Below are positions 1-9,961 of a stretch of 64,000 nt of DNA, one piece after another. Every line of letters begins with the position of its first letter. The first letter of the stretch is position 1. The notes below the pieces were generated by a model. The model saw only the letters and a program-made list of their open reading frames with translations. It was not told where the DNA came from and searched no databases. The DNA comes from Collybiopsis luxurians FD-317 M1 (taxonomy: Eukaryota; Basidiomycota; Agaricomycetes; Agaricales; Omphalotaceae), in contig KN834755.1 in NCBI GenBank assembly GCA_000827265.1, positions 1 through 64,000 on the forward strand. The letters are read 5' to 3'. The position numbers and the translations under genes are program-made.

Positions 1-440
1 GATGCAGAACTCACCCGCTATGGGAAGGGGGAATTTCCAATGGAGTGAGCAGAGATTGATTTTCAAGGGACATGGGAGATCCAGAACTCACTGTCTATGG
101 GAAGGGGGAATTTCCAATGGAGTAAGCAGAGATTGGTTTCCAAGGGACATAGGAGATCCAGAACTCACAGACTATGGGAAGGGGGAATTTCAAATGCAGT
201 GAGCTGAGATTGATTTCCAGGGGACATGGGAGATCCAGAACTTACATACTATTGGAAGGGGGAATTTCCAATGGAGTGAGCAGAGATTGATTTCCAGGGG
301 ACATGGGAGATTCAGAACTCACCAGCTATGGGAAGGGGGAATTTCCAATGAAGTGAGCAGAGATTGATTTCCAGGGGACTTGGGAGATCCAGGACTCACC
401 TGCTATAGGAAGAGGGAATTTTTAATGGGGTGAGAAGGGA
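1..440. repeat. 77-bp tandem repeat array, about 5.8 copies
   Basis: The anchor CTATGGGAAG (with small changes) recurs at 18, 95, 172, 249, 326 and 403, an exact 77-bp step each time. Units differ by a few substitutions and the last decays after about 420. The array is cut by the window edge, so its full length is unknown. An open frame runs through the first 200 bases, but 77 is not a multiple of three and no recognisable protein results, so I treat it as non-coding minisatellite DNA. Confidence 0.95.
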
Positions 441-1340
441 TAATTTCAGTTCAGTTCCCAAACTTTATTGTCCAGATATTGTTTCCAGGTACTCACTATC
501 TATGGAAGCCATTTTTATTAGCACTTTTATCTACTCTCTTCCAATATTGTCAAATCTACCTTCTTTGATTTAATATGCATCATTGTTAACTTGTTTAATT
601 CATTTTCTCGGTCTAATATGCCATTCTCATTGTTAGTATTTCCAACTAGATTAGCTGTGTAATTACCCCTCTCATCCCATGTGCTATAATATTTTATTGC
701 CTTCTGATCAAAACTCTTATCTCCATGTCTCTAGATTCATTTGTCAGCCTTTGTGCAGTATAAAAAATGAGTTCAGAAAACCTGGAACTCCTCAAAATCC
801 TCATGAAGCAGTCCCAGCAATTTTAGTTCTTCTGGGTTCACTATGAAATTTCCACTTTGATCAAACAGCCTAAGGTTCTTGTACTTCTCTTCTCCTTTCC
901 AGAGGCTATAATCATTCCACTGTCCAGGATAAACTCTACTTTGTCCTTGAAAAAAAGTCTATATTGAAGTATGCACATGAGTGTACCACCCCACTGACAC
1001 TGTAGTGTGCAAGCTGTCTTACTATAAGTTTAATATACTTGATCCCTTTTGGCACTCTTTTACTGCTTCACAGGTGGCAAATTTCATACCATATATTCTT
1101 GGACTGCACCAGAAGGAAATTTCCCTTCAACCATTTCCTGCAATGTATACACGGCTGCCATTAACTTCATTCAGAATCCAGTTACAACCTGATGTCAACA
1201 ATGAGAACTCACGTGCAGATAATACTGCCAGGCATGGTGAATCATTGATGTTGAGTTTCCAAAGTGGTTGCATACTGAATGGAGCCCAACTTTATGCCGT
1301 GAATGCTGAGTGAATAAGTTATTGAGCTTAAATTTCAAAT
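441..1340. other. AT-rich intergenic stretch, no gene recognised
   Basis: This is AT-rich sequence with scattered stops in all frames. The plus-strand frame at 981-1313 has no recognisable domain and overlaps a minus-strand remnant. I see no repeat or RNA gene in it. Confidence 0.5.
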
Positions 1341-1770
1341 TCTCACCTTGACCGTTGAAGGCGATATTTGAATGTATCTCGGTCCTCCTCCCGATCAAAC
1401 CTCCGCACAATATCAACCCTTTCCCCAGGCATTCCTTCTTGGCAGGAACCCACAACGTAATAATCTCCCAGTTGCGAAATGTCACGGCGCAAGGGACCTT
1501 TGATATAATAATGAACCTGATGATATCGATTCAAGTCCTGGCTAGATCAAAAGAAAGTCCAAAAGCCTACCCCTATTCAATGCTTGAGGTGAAGCTCAAG
1601 ATACTATGTACAAATGAGGTACTCACTTGGACCGCGATGAATAACATAATCGCCGCCAATGTTTGTAAAGCTGGGATTCTGCATCTGGAGGTCATGTGCA
1701 TTCTGAAAGGAGCCGATGCTTGGACCGGATCGAGGGATTGTAGTAAATGACCCAATGTTTGGTAGCTCCA
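1195..1770 (-). pseudogene. possible 5' remnant of a multi-exon gene (fungal NLR/STAND-like N-terminus?)
   Basis: On the minus strand an ATG at about 1770 opens a frame containing the segments SFQNAHDLQMQNPSF and GGDYVIHRGP. It reaches a plausible GTGAGT donor near 1628. A second open segment (1534 down to about 1347) contains RYHQVHYYIKGP and VDIVRRFDREEDRD and ends at another GTGAGA donor. A third short segment can follow to about 1210. Short Asn/Gly/Tyr-rich leaders of the form 'F-x-N-x-GGDY' are common at the start of agaricomycete NACHT/STAND proteins, which is the basis for the suggestion. No NTPase domain follows before the repeat-rich flank, so the gene would be truncated. It could equally be chance open frames. 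Confidence 0.25.
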
Positions 1771-1965
1771 TCACAGAAAAAAATATGGGCTATTCAAAAG
1801 ATGCTTGCTGGGAAGAGACGTTGAAGAGAACAGTAAAGATGGGGGTTTCGGTCCCAGGGACTCGTCTGCATTGCTATTAAGGTGTCGCGGCAGTTATGAA
1901 CAGATTGTAGCCTCAAATTTTTCAGAATGTTCACACCGACTGAAACTACACCATTGTGATCATAT

Positions 1966-2685
1966 TACAGCTAACAACGAAATTGTAGCAATGTTTTGTA
2001 AAAATGCACCTCAGTGATCTTGTTTATAGTACAGCTAACAACGAAATTGTAGCAATGTTTCGAAAAAACATACTCCAGTGATCTTGTTTATTGTAAACAA
2101 AGATGATGACATTTGCTCCACAGCGCGGCGAGGCAGGATCCTGAATGGGTATGATTCCAGTGATATCATGTTATTCTTTCTCGGTGACTCTCAATGTAGT
2201 ATTGTAAAAGCTATATGTACATATAATGGAACATAAGTACACATAATGTATACCTCGAAGAGCTTCGATGAAAGCTTTTGAACAAATGAAGTGTTGATGC
2301 TGGGTGGAGCAAATATCATCATCTTTGTTTACTATAAACAAGATCACTGAGGTGCATTTTTACGAAACATTGCTACAATTTCGTTGTTACAGTAGCTGTA
2401 AACAAAGATGATGATATTTGCTCCACCCAGCATCAACACTTCATTTGTTTAAAAGCTTTCATCAAAGCTCTTCGAGGTATACATTATGTTTACATATAGC
2501 TTTTGCAATACTACATTGAGAGTTACCGAGAAAGAATAACATGATATCACTAGAATCCTACCCATTCAGGATCCTAGGGGCCTCGCTGCGCTGTAGAGCA
2601 AATGTCATCATCTTTGTTTACTATAAACAAGATCACTGGGGTGCGTTTTTTCGAAACATTGCTACAATTTCGTTGTTAGCTGTAA
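1966..2685. mobile_element. nested foldback / MITE-like inverted-repeat element
   Basis: Two long arms, about 2031-2333 and 2397-2683, are near-perfect reverse complements (about 290-300 bp each) around a short spacer. The ends read CAGCTAACAACG and CGTTGTTAGCTG, each beside TA. A further segment at 1966-2032 is the reverse complement of the spacer (about 2331-2396). The whole is therefore one terminal-repeat element nested in another, or a rearranged dimer. TA flanks and long terminal repeats fit a non-autonomous Tc1/mariner-like foldback element. No transposase frame is present. Confidence 0.85.
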
Positions 2686-2699
2686 AAACGTGTGGCAGT

Positions 2700-4093
2700 T
2701 TATCCTTCCGCTGGGCATTTGCCGACTCCTGTTACTGACTAAATCGTGCTCTCCATGAAGCACGGCTAGAGTCGTCCAGGCCAAGTCAATCGCACTATGG
2801 ATTCTCACCCGAATGCGTGCATTACATGCAGTGCATGGACTCCTCGTATGCCCCTTGATTGACAGCAGAAAGGAAAAGATGGAGGGACACCATGGAGTAT
2901 CCGGGAGTGGAGACGGGCAAAAGTAACAGATTATCCTTTCGAACGGACTTGAACGTTGTACCCATAGAAGCAGTTCGACCCACCAGGCCAAATAAACAGT
3001 AATGCAGCTGCCCCACGGCTACCAGTCAGGCTGCAAGACTGTACTGGCAATTCGGGCTGTCCTCGAGTTTGTTACAGCTATTGTCACTAGCGCATATAAC
3101 ACTCCAGTTAATCGCCGAGCCTCAGGTCATCTTTATAGCTGTCAGGACAGGGAACAGCAATGGTTTCGTACGTTTTATACTTCCTTGTTCTCGTAACAGA
3201 TCCGTGTAGAAGATTCGAAGCAGGTCGACAGAGCGGACGAGAAACATTTACGACAGAGCAGAGGTGTGGTCTGGAGAGATCACACAGATGGAGATAAGAA
3301 CGACAGATGGAGAAGTTCAATGCCATCCTAAACGTCTGCATATTTTACTGATTAGAAAATTGATTCTGCAGCAGACCGTGTTGCAGCCTCAACCTAGGTA
3401 CATCGATAAGTATATGAGAAACAAGTATGATAACGCCCATAAGGCAGGCTAGTACACATTTGGTATACAGATCCTTTGAACTTTGTCCGTATCGCCGTTA
3501 TAACAAGTGATGAATCTGGATAACATCCAGGATCCAGCCCATCTTTGACGCAGTGACGAACGGGGAGAGGGTGTGTGTGCCAAAGTAGCTGGATCCGTCC
3601 TCGTTAAGTACTACTCGGGTAGGGACAGTACGAGGAATGGAGGAGGAAGAGGGAACAGTGGCGTTTAAGCTGGAACGAGAAACGAGAGCGTTATCAGGAG
3701 AACATGGAAGCGTAACGCATGGCGCTGGACTGTCACGGGAGGCAACGTAGGGTATGAGTAAGTTCCAGCCAAAGACGAGATACTTGACGGATACGGAAAT
3801 AGCGCTTGTGGAGAACGCACCTCCGACTTTTTTGACTTTATGTGAGTGTAGAGCGGCTTTATATTGTTAGTGAAATCTATACGCAAGGTTCAATATAAAA
3901 TCTCCATAATGAATAGCTGGGACCGTACAAGTTGCTGTGAAGTCAGAAATAAACATAAACCATCTGGGATCTCGCTGGAAGAAAAGAAGATAAAACTTTC
4001 AGCTTTAAGCGCCATCGATTATACACGAACCGCCATTAAGCGCCATAGGCCAATTCAACTCAACCTTGTCCCGCGACGCTCAGGATAGACACG
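2700..4093. other. intergenic region upstream of the capping protein gene
   Basis: No frame here shows a recognisable protein and the short open frames overlap each other on both strands. Close to the downstream gene a short motif (AAGCGCCAT) occurs twice, at about 4007 and 4037, which may be promoter-related. Otherwise I see nothing. Confidence 0.5.
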
Positions 4094-5202
4094 ATGGCCG
4101 ACCTCGTTGACTCGATGTTGGATCTCATGCGGAGACTTCCGCCTACCAGGACTGAAGAGAATGTCTCCTCGCTAATCTCAATCTGCCCCGACTACGCCGA
4201 CGACTTGCTGGGAAGTGTCGACCAGCCCCTCCAGCTCAAGACTGATCGTGCAACTGGGAGAGAATACTTGGCTTGCGATTATAACCGGGATGGCGAGAGC
4301 TATAGGTCGGTAGAATCGCTTTACTTTCCATGCATCTAGTATCTGTACCTCGTCAGATCACCTTGGTCAAACGAATACGACCCGCCTCTGGAAGACGGAA
4401 CGCTCCCGACTCCGAAATTGAGAAAACTCGAAATTTCGGCCAATGAAGCGTTTGATACCTATCGTGAAATGTGAACAAACTCTTGCGTAGCTTTGTGGAG
4501 ACTCGCTTACGATCGCCTAGGTACTATGAAGGCGGCGTCTCGTCCGTGTATCTGTGGGATCTTGACGATGGTGGCTTTGCAGGTGTCGTCTTGCTGAAGA
4601 AAAGTGAGTATGTAGTGCTCTATGTTTGATGGATATTGACCGTCTTGACTTCCCGTTCAGCAATGACTCCATCAGCATTGACTGAACCTTCGGGATCCTG
4701 GGACTCTATCCACGTCTTCGAGGCGGCAGAACGAGGCCGTCAAGCACATTACAAACTTACATCCACCGTTATGCTGCAACTTACGATGAAGAAATCTTCA
4801 GACGATGAGGAGCAGGGGAAAGAAGGCTGGAAACGCAATGGAGAAGTCACTTTGGGAGGCAGCATGACGCGTCAAGTCAGTAATTACATTCCTGAGCACC
4901 GAACGCCACTAATTCTCGAACCTCAGACCGAGCAAGATTGGCCAATCCACGACTCATCCTCTCATATAACCAACACGGGTAGGATGATTGAAGAAATGGA
5001 GATCAAAATGCGGAATCTGCTCCAAGAGGTATGTCCTTCTATTCCTTTTGAACCTCTTTCTCTTCTAATATCTCCGTCTATGTAGGTCTACTTTGGAAAG
5101 ACGCGTGATATCATCTATGATCTACGCAGCGTAGATGATCTCGAGAAGACACGTAGGCAGCGGGAGCTACAGAAAGAGCTCGTAGGTTTCATTAAGCGAT
5201 GA
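4094..5202 (+). CDS. CAP2: F-actin-capping protein subunit beta
   Basis: This is the beta subunit of the CapZ heterodimer, which caps actin filament barbed ends in the cytoplasm and cortical patches. Five exons (4094-4305, 4357-4470, 4521-4603, 4661-5028, 5086-5202) join in frame to 297 residues, close to the family length. Family landmarks are clear: [12 protein letters not shown] near the N-terminus, [26 protein letters not shown] across intron 1, [43 protein letters not shown] and [10 protein letters not shown]. The C-terminal actin-binding segment begins [16 protein letters not shown]. All introns are GT-AG and 50-58 bp long. The start ATG lies directly before the conserved N-terminal helix. 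The gene converges on the lipase gene. The symbol follows yeast usage. Confidence 0.96.
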
Positions 5203-5605
5203 AGAAGGTTCAAAGGAAATGTATAGTAGTTTTGATGGCTGTGTGATACAGTGTAATCTTCTCTTAATGGTGCAGTTCAAGTGGAATTGTGAGTTATCTT
5301 GTTGGACGTTTGATATACTTGACTTGAGGCTCCCCGGAGACGAGTCGACTTTTCTCTCGGCACAGTTCGATGATTGACTTTGGTTCTGAGGACTTCCTCA
5401 GCAAAATTCTGAGTCTCCTATGTTTCGGTGGACATGTACTTTATGTTGATTATTACTGATGATTTGCATTCTTTTACAGCCGGGCAGGTAATCTACAATT
5501 TGTGCCTTGAGGCTCGACTCGGCAAAAAGAAAGAAGGAAAAAGAGAAAGGTGTTCGTCCATGCGGGAAAAAAAAACTTTATAGCTGCAGCAGTCACGACA
5601 AGCTT
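5203..5605. other. convergent intergenic region
   Basis: This holds the 3' ends of the capping protein and lipase genes. It contains an A/G-rich tract around 5520-5580 and no coding signal. Confidence 0.6.
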
Positions 5606-7036
5606 TTAACGACAGAACGGGGTTCCAATGTAAACGCCTTGGTATGGTCCGAGGTGATCCAAGATAGAACCCAAGAGGACAGAAGGTACCGACTTGACTT
5701 GGCATTGGGCGTCGAAGGAATCATCGTCTCCTGGATAAAGGGAAGATATGCGTAAAGAGAACGAACGCTGACTAGAACAAAGATCTGAATGAAGGGGAAG
5801 ATTGCACTCACCAGGGCATGCTACCGCAACTCCAGAACCAAGAAGGTGAATCTCGCCTTTGGGTTGTGAGAAGCCCAGAATTTGTCTGGGAACGATAGGA
5901 ATCACGTCTGGGGAGTGATATAGCGTACAGAAAAGACATGGCAATAGGCGACATACCCTTCTTGTTATTGACCCGTTTGAAGCTTTTCACCTGTAAAACG
6001 TTTCAATAATTAAAACCTTTTTTTTTTTTCATCGAAAAGCTTCTTACCGTAGAATCGACTAGAGCCGTGAATTTCACATCACCGACGCGAGGGGCGCCGA
6101 ATGTGACGGCGGACACATTCGCAGATTTTCCCAGATTGAGACCGAGGAATACTGAGTCGAGTTCTGCCAGTGCACCCCCGAGAGAGTGGCCAACCTGTAA
6201 CAGCCAGAGATAGTATGCGTTTGCAGTAGAAATATTGGACAAAACGAAGACCACTCACAGTGATCACATTCCTGGTATTTCGCTCCTCCATAAGACGCTG
6301 AACTTCAGCAAGAATTCCGGAAGCAGTCAAAGAATGGGCGCGGGCAAAGCCAGCGTGGACTTGAATCCCAGTAGAAACACCGGGGAAAAGATCCGGGTCC
6401 AAGGTCGTCTTCAAGATAATTACATCTGTAAGTACCGCAAGGCTAGAAGAGATCCGCTGAGATTCGAGGGCGTGTCAGAGGCATTGATCATACTTACAAC
6501 TGAGTCGGATCAGTTCCCTCATGGACAACTGGCAAGGTTAGTTGGCGACGTCAGCTCGAAGAGCGAGTAGATGCACTAACCAACGATAGACTCTTGGGCT
6601 GGCCAATACCTGTTCGTCGAGTCAGTGACGTCAAAATGAAAATTATATTTAATGTAACGAACCCGACAAAATCTGAGGCAGAATGAACGTTATGATAAAC
6701 AATCTGGTCGATGCAGAGCACTCACAATACTGGACCCGGTTACCATCACCGCCGATAAGAGTGAGTTCAAAATCGGGAAGGCTATTACAGGCAGCTAGGA
6801 TGCGGTTGAGCCCAGCTGGCATCAGAAAGGGTAAGAAATAACCTACGACCACATCGCCATTCATCGAGCCGAGTAGGGCAGTACGCTGCACGCGCAAATT
6901 GAGCAAAAGGAATGATAGAATCGATAGCAGTAAGAGAAAGAGGTTTAACAACCGCGTCATCGCGTGTCTGAACAGGAGGAGCAGCAGAAACGAGAGTGAA
7001 AAGAGCGAAAAGAGCAAGGAAAGCTGCAGAAAGCAT
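5606..7036 (-). CDS. secreted class 3 lipase (fungal lipase / feruloyl esterase-like)
   Basis: This is an alpha/beta-hydrolase expected to cleave triacylglycerol or other ester bonds outside the cell. The ATG at 7036 starts a signal peptide (MLSAAFLALFALFTLVSAAP). After it come FAQFARAAYC, a segment joined by splicing into CGPACNSLPDFELTLIGG, YWPAQESIVVVHEGTDPTQ, and the nucleophile elbow GHSLGGALAELDS (about 6150-6195), then VTFGAPRVGD. The catalytic Asp lies in KKDVIPIVP, created by splicing near 5960. GEIHLLGSGVAVACPG follows, and the last exon has DHLGPYQGVYIGTPFC, whose His completes the triad. At least seven short GT-AG introns are needed. All family landmarks keep frame, so the gene looks intact. 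Substrate choice between lipase and esterase cannot be read from the sequence. The adjacent eqolisin gene lies upstream on the same strand. Confidence 0.9.
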
Positions 7037-7949
7037 GCTGAGCGACGAGAAAAACTGAGAGCTTGGTCACCAAAAAGTGGGCTGGGGACTCAGAGATCTA
7101 AAAACTTTACGCCTTTATACCTCCCCAGATCATCGTAGGCCGCGCAGTTCAAGGAGTATCGTCATGAATGGGGTACCTCGAAGAATCAAGAAGAACGAAG
7201 GGGGGTAGGAGGTCAATTAATCGCCAAAGAAACGTCGATATCTTCAAGCAGGTCTTCTCTTTCAGACAGCATCACCCTTGAAAATCGGTGTGGAGCAAAT
7301 TCTCCAGCTCCTTTAGGCTAGTATCATCCTTCAAAATACCTAGCAATACTTTTTGGCGCAAACTCTTCTGAGCCATCTTCAATGCTTTCATCTAGGTCAA
7401 AGATCAAAAGAGTTAAGTACACCAGTACAGAGCACAAACCACGGTGTAGTGACCCGCGGAAGAAACCAAATGATCCCGTCACTGAGAACGATGTGCTCAA
7501 TCCTGACGCTGTGAAAACTCAAGAAGCACGAATCATGAGGATAGGAAAGGAAACTGGAAGCCCTTCATATTGGTGATTGGGAAAATTTGTCCCCTCCAGC
7601 TGCGACGCCCAGAGCGCCATGGACGCGAAATGAAAGTTTGATCAGGATTTCCCGCGACGTCGGAGATGAAACCTCTCAGAACTTGGTGAACCCCGAGGAA
7701 CTTGAAACTTCTTCGGTACGAAGCGGTGGGCGGCATTAATTGAAAAAGAAAAAATATGAGATTTGAGAGCTTCTGAAGAAGTTCAATCTGCTCAGTCTAA
7801 TTTTTCGGAGCACATTGCCTCCCAAGAAAATTTCAGAAAATGCCTTTTGAATTCATTTTTTACATGATGCTACTTATTTCTAGACATTATTCCAATGATC
7901 CACCAATCACTTTAAAAAAATGCCAATCCTATCGAAGTCTCCCAATCGT
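7037..7949. other. intergenic region between lipase and eqolisin genes
   Basis: This is the lipase promoter side, and the eqolisin gene ends at 7950. Short frames on both strands (for example 7382-7576 and 7533-7736) show no domain. No repeats were noticed. Confidence 0.5.
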
Positions 7950-9150
7950 TTACTGGTACCTAACAGTAACAGTGCTTCCACTAACAGACGAAGAAGTCAA
8001 CACAGTACTGCCTTGCTCGATATCAATGATCGTGGCTCCAGCAGGGGTGACGGTGCCCGAGGAGGTGGTCGCCGATGCTCCAGTGAATTGGATAGTGCCA
8101 AAGTTGGCGAAGGGAACAAGGGAGCAGTTGTTTCCTTCACATTCTTCAAAGTCCTCGACGATCCACTCGGCGTTGGTCTCGCAAAGTTTGGCGCTGGAGG
8201 ATACGGTCTTGGAGACGGTCTGGCCCTTGCTGTTGTTCTTGATGGTCAATGTACCGGAAGTTGTGCTGGATACGGTAGCGGTGACGCTGAGAAAAAAAGT
8301 TTTTGGTTAGTTCGATGGATCTGATATGCATCAAAGAGAAGATCGACTCACGTTACAGAGTCACCGGCAGAGAAAGAGATGCCGGAGAAGTCGACAGAAT
8401 CGGCTCTGAAATAATACGGATTAGTTTATATTGTGGAGCAATGAGGGTAATGCCACGTACAGAAACGGCGAAACGATGGATTAAAGGTGAAGACGATCAT
8501 CAGGAGCGTCGAGATGGGTCGAGGTCGGGTTAGCACGAGGTAAGAGTATTGAATGGTAGAGAGGAAGAAGAATCATGAGTACGATGAAATCAAATTCTAA
8601 AGCAAGTCGAATCGCCTACCGGGGAAGAATTCATACCTTGAATTGAGTCAGTACAATGCTATCCCCAGTAGAAAACGGTACACCCACCATCCATCATAGG
8701 CCACGGAGGATCCTTGAACACAGAAGTCGACACCAGTCTGCAAGATAGCAGTTTCGCAGGTGTCACCGTCGATACCAACCCAAGCGGTAGCGCATTGCTC
8801 GCTGCTTCCGCCAGTCGACTTGGGGGTAGGAACGGTGAACGTGCCTGTTACGCTCTTATAAGTTGCCTGTGTTGGGGCGACGTGTAAGTGTCCGAGAATG
8901 GCAAGTCTAAAGGTGTAAAGTTTCTTACGGTGCTGGCAACCAAGACAGCACCGGCCCAGTTGGAGCTGAACTCCTCATGGGTGGTGTTGGTAACCTCGGT
9001 AGTAACCTGGTTAGTGATGAGGTTAACGGGCTTGCTCTGGCGACTGACGCCTCGACGGGCTCGACGAGCAGCCATGCGCTCTTTGCTTGAGGGAAGAGCG
9101 ACGACTGCGGTGGCGAGGAGAGCGTTAACGAGGAAGGCAGCGGAGAACAT
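7950..9150 (-). CDS. secreted glutamic endopeptidase, eqolisin family (peptidase G1)
   Basis: This is an acid-acting, pepstatin-insensitive secreted protease. The ATG at 9150 begins a signal peptide (MFSAAFLVNALLATAVVALP). A basic propeptide (RRARRGVSRQ) follows, then the mature start EEFSSNWAGAVL, typical of the family. After the first intron come KSVTGTFTVPTP, ATAWVGIDGDTCETAILQTG and AYDGWWYEFFP, split by introns. The last exon carries AEWIVEDFEECEG, PFANFGTIQFTGAS and a final TVTVRYQ. The catalytic dyad of the family is Gln and Glu. The Gln of ILQTG and the Glu of AEWIVE are the expected residues and both are present. About five short introns are needed. The gene appears intact and lies on the same strand as the lipase. 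Confidence 0.92.
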
Positions 9151-9961
9151 CTTGGTTAGCCTGGTGCAGAGTGTCGAGTGGTGTAGAGCAAGTAGCTGAA
9201 AAACAAACCTACGATTTTACTAGCTTTTATACCTTTGTTCAAGAGCTACGACCATCTGTGCAGAACTCGGAGATCTAGCAAGATAGATAGAGCCTAATCA
9301 AGAATATCAAAACATGAGTATGTCCATGCGACGAAATTTGCAGGAGATAAGTTCGATTGAATGCAGAAGGAAGGAAGAAGCGAATATGTATAATTAGAAC
9401 TCCACTGATATCTCATTTAATCCAACAGAGGCACAAAAAGACCTTGTGCTTGCATTTCAAGATCATGGAATATAATTGATTAGGCGTGAGGGAGAAGCAG
9501 TATTCGCATGCTAACAAGGGCGGAACAGTGTTGAAACCCATACAGGATGGTCGCAGGTCGTGTACTGACCAGTGCAATGATCGTTCCCATAAACTTCAGA
9601 AAAGTTCATGATAATCACGCATGGAAGGTCATCTTACTGGATGTCATTTGAACGGGTGGATCATGATCAATAAACCAGATAACGGAGCCGCATTAACAAC
9701 GTGAGAGCACATCTAGTTAACGACGGTCGTATGCCAGTGGCTCGAGAAACCCCGAGAGAAAGAAAGCAGTTAGAAGAAAAGGGCATCTCCAGTCGAAGAA
9801 TAGAACATAGAAGAAGAATCATCTTTACATTGAGTCTCACCTCATGGACCTTTTGAAAGAGATTTGTATATGGCCGTGGATCCTCCAGCCGTAGTAGCTA
9901 TAGGGGATAACTTTTGATAACGAGCGCTGAGCGGGACCAGTAGTACACGGATAGTGATCAC
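9151..9961. other. divergent promoter region, eqolisin / F-box
   Basis: About 810 bp separate the start of the eqolisin gene from the upstream-most start of the F-box gene. I see no repeat, no small gene and no clear TATA box on the F-box side. Confidence 0.5.

Noticed and set aside
2..202. 66-codon plus-strand frame at the left edge
   Set aside because: It lies wholly inside the 77-bp tandem repeat, and the step is not a multiple of three.
1..400. GGGAATTTCC motifs resembling animal NF-kappaB sites
   Set aside because: They recur only because the unit is tandemly repeated, and fungi lack Rel-type NF-kappaB proteins.
1..440. Tandem array as a CRISPR-like array
   Set aside because: Whole 77-bp units repeat with no unique spacers, and the organism is a eukaryote.
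2662..2991. 109-codon minus-strand frame
   Set aside because: It overlaps the foldback element end and competing frames on the same strand, and no protein family is recognisable.
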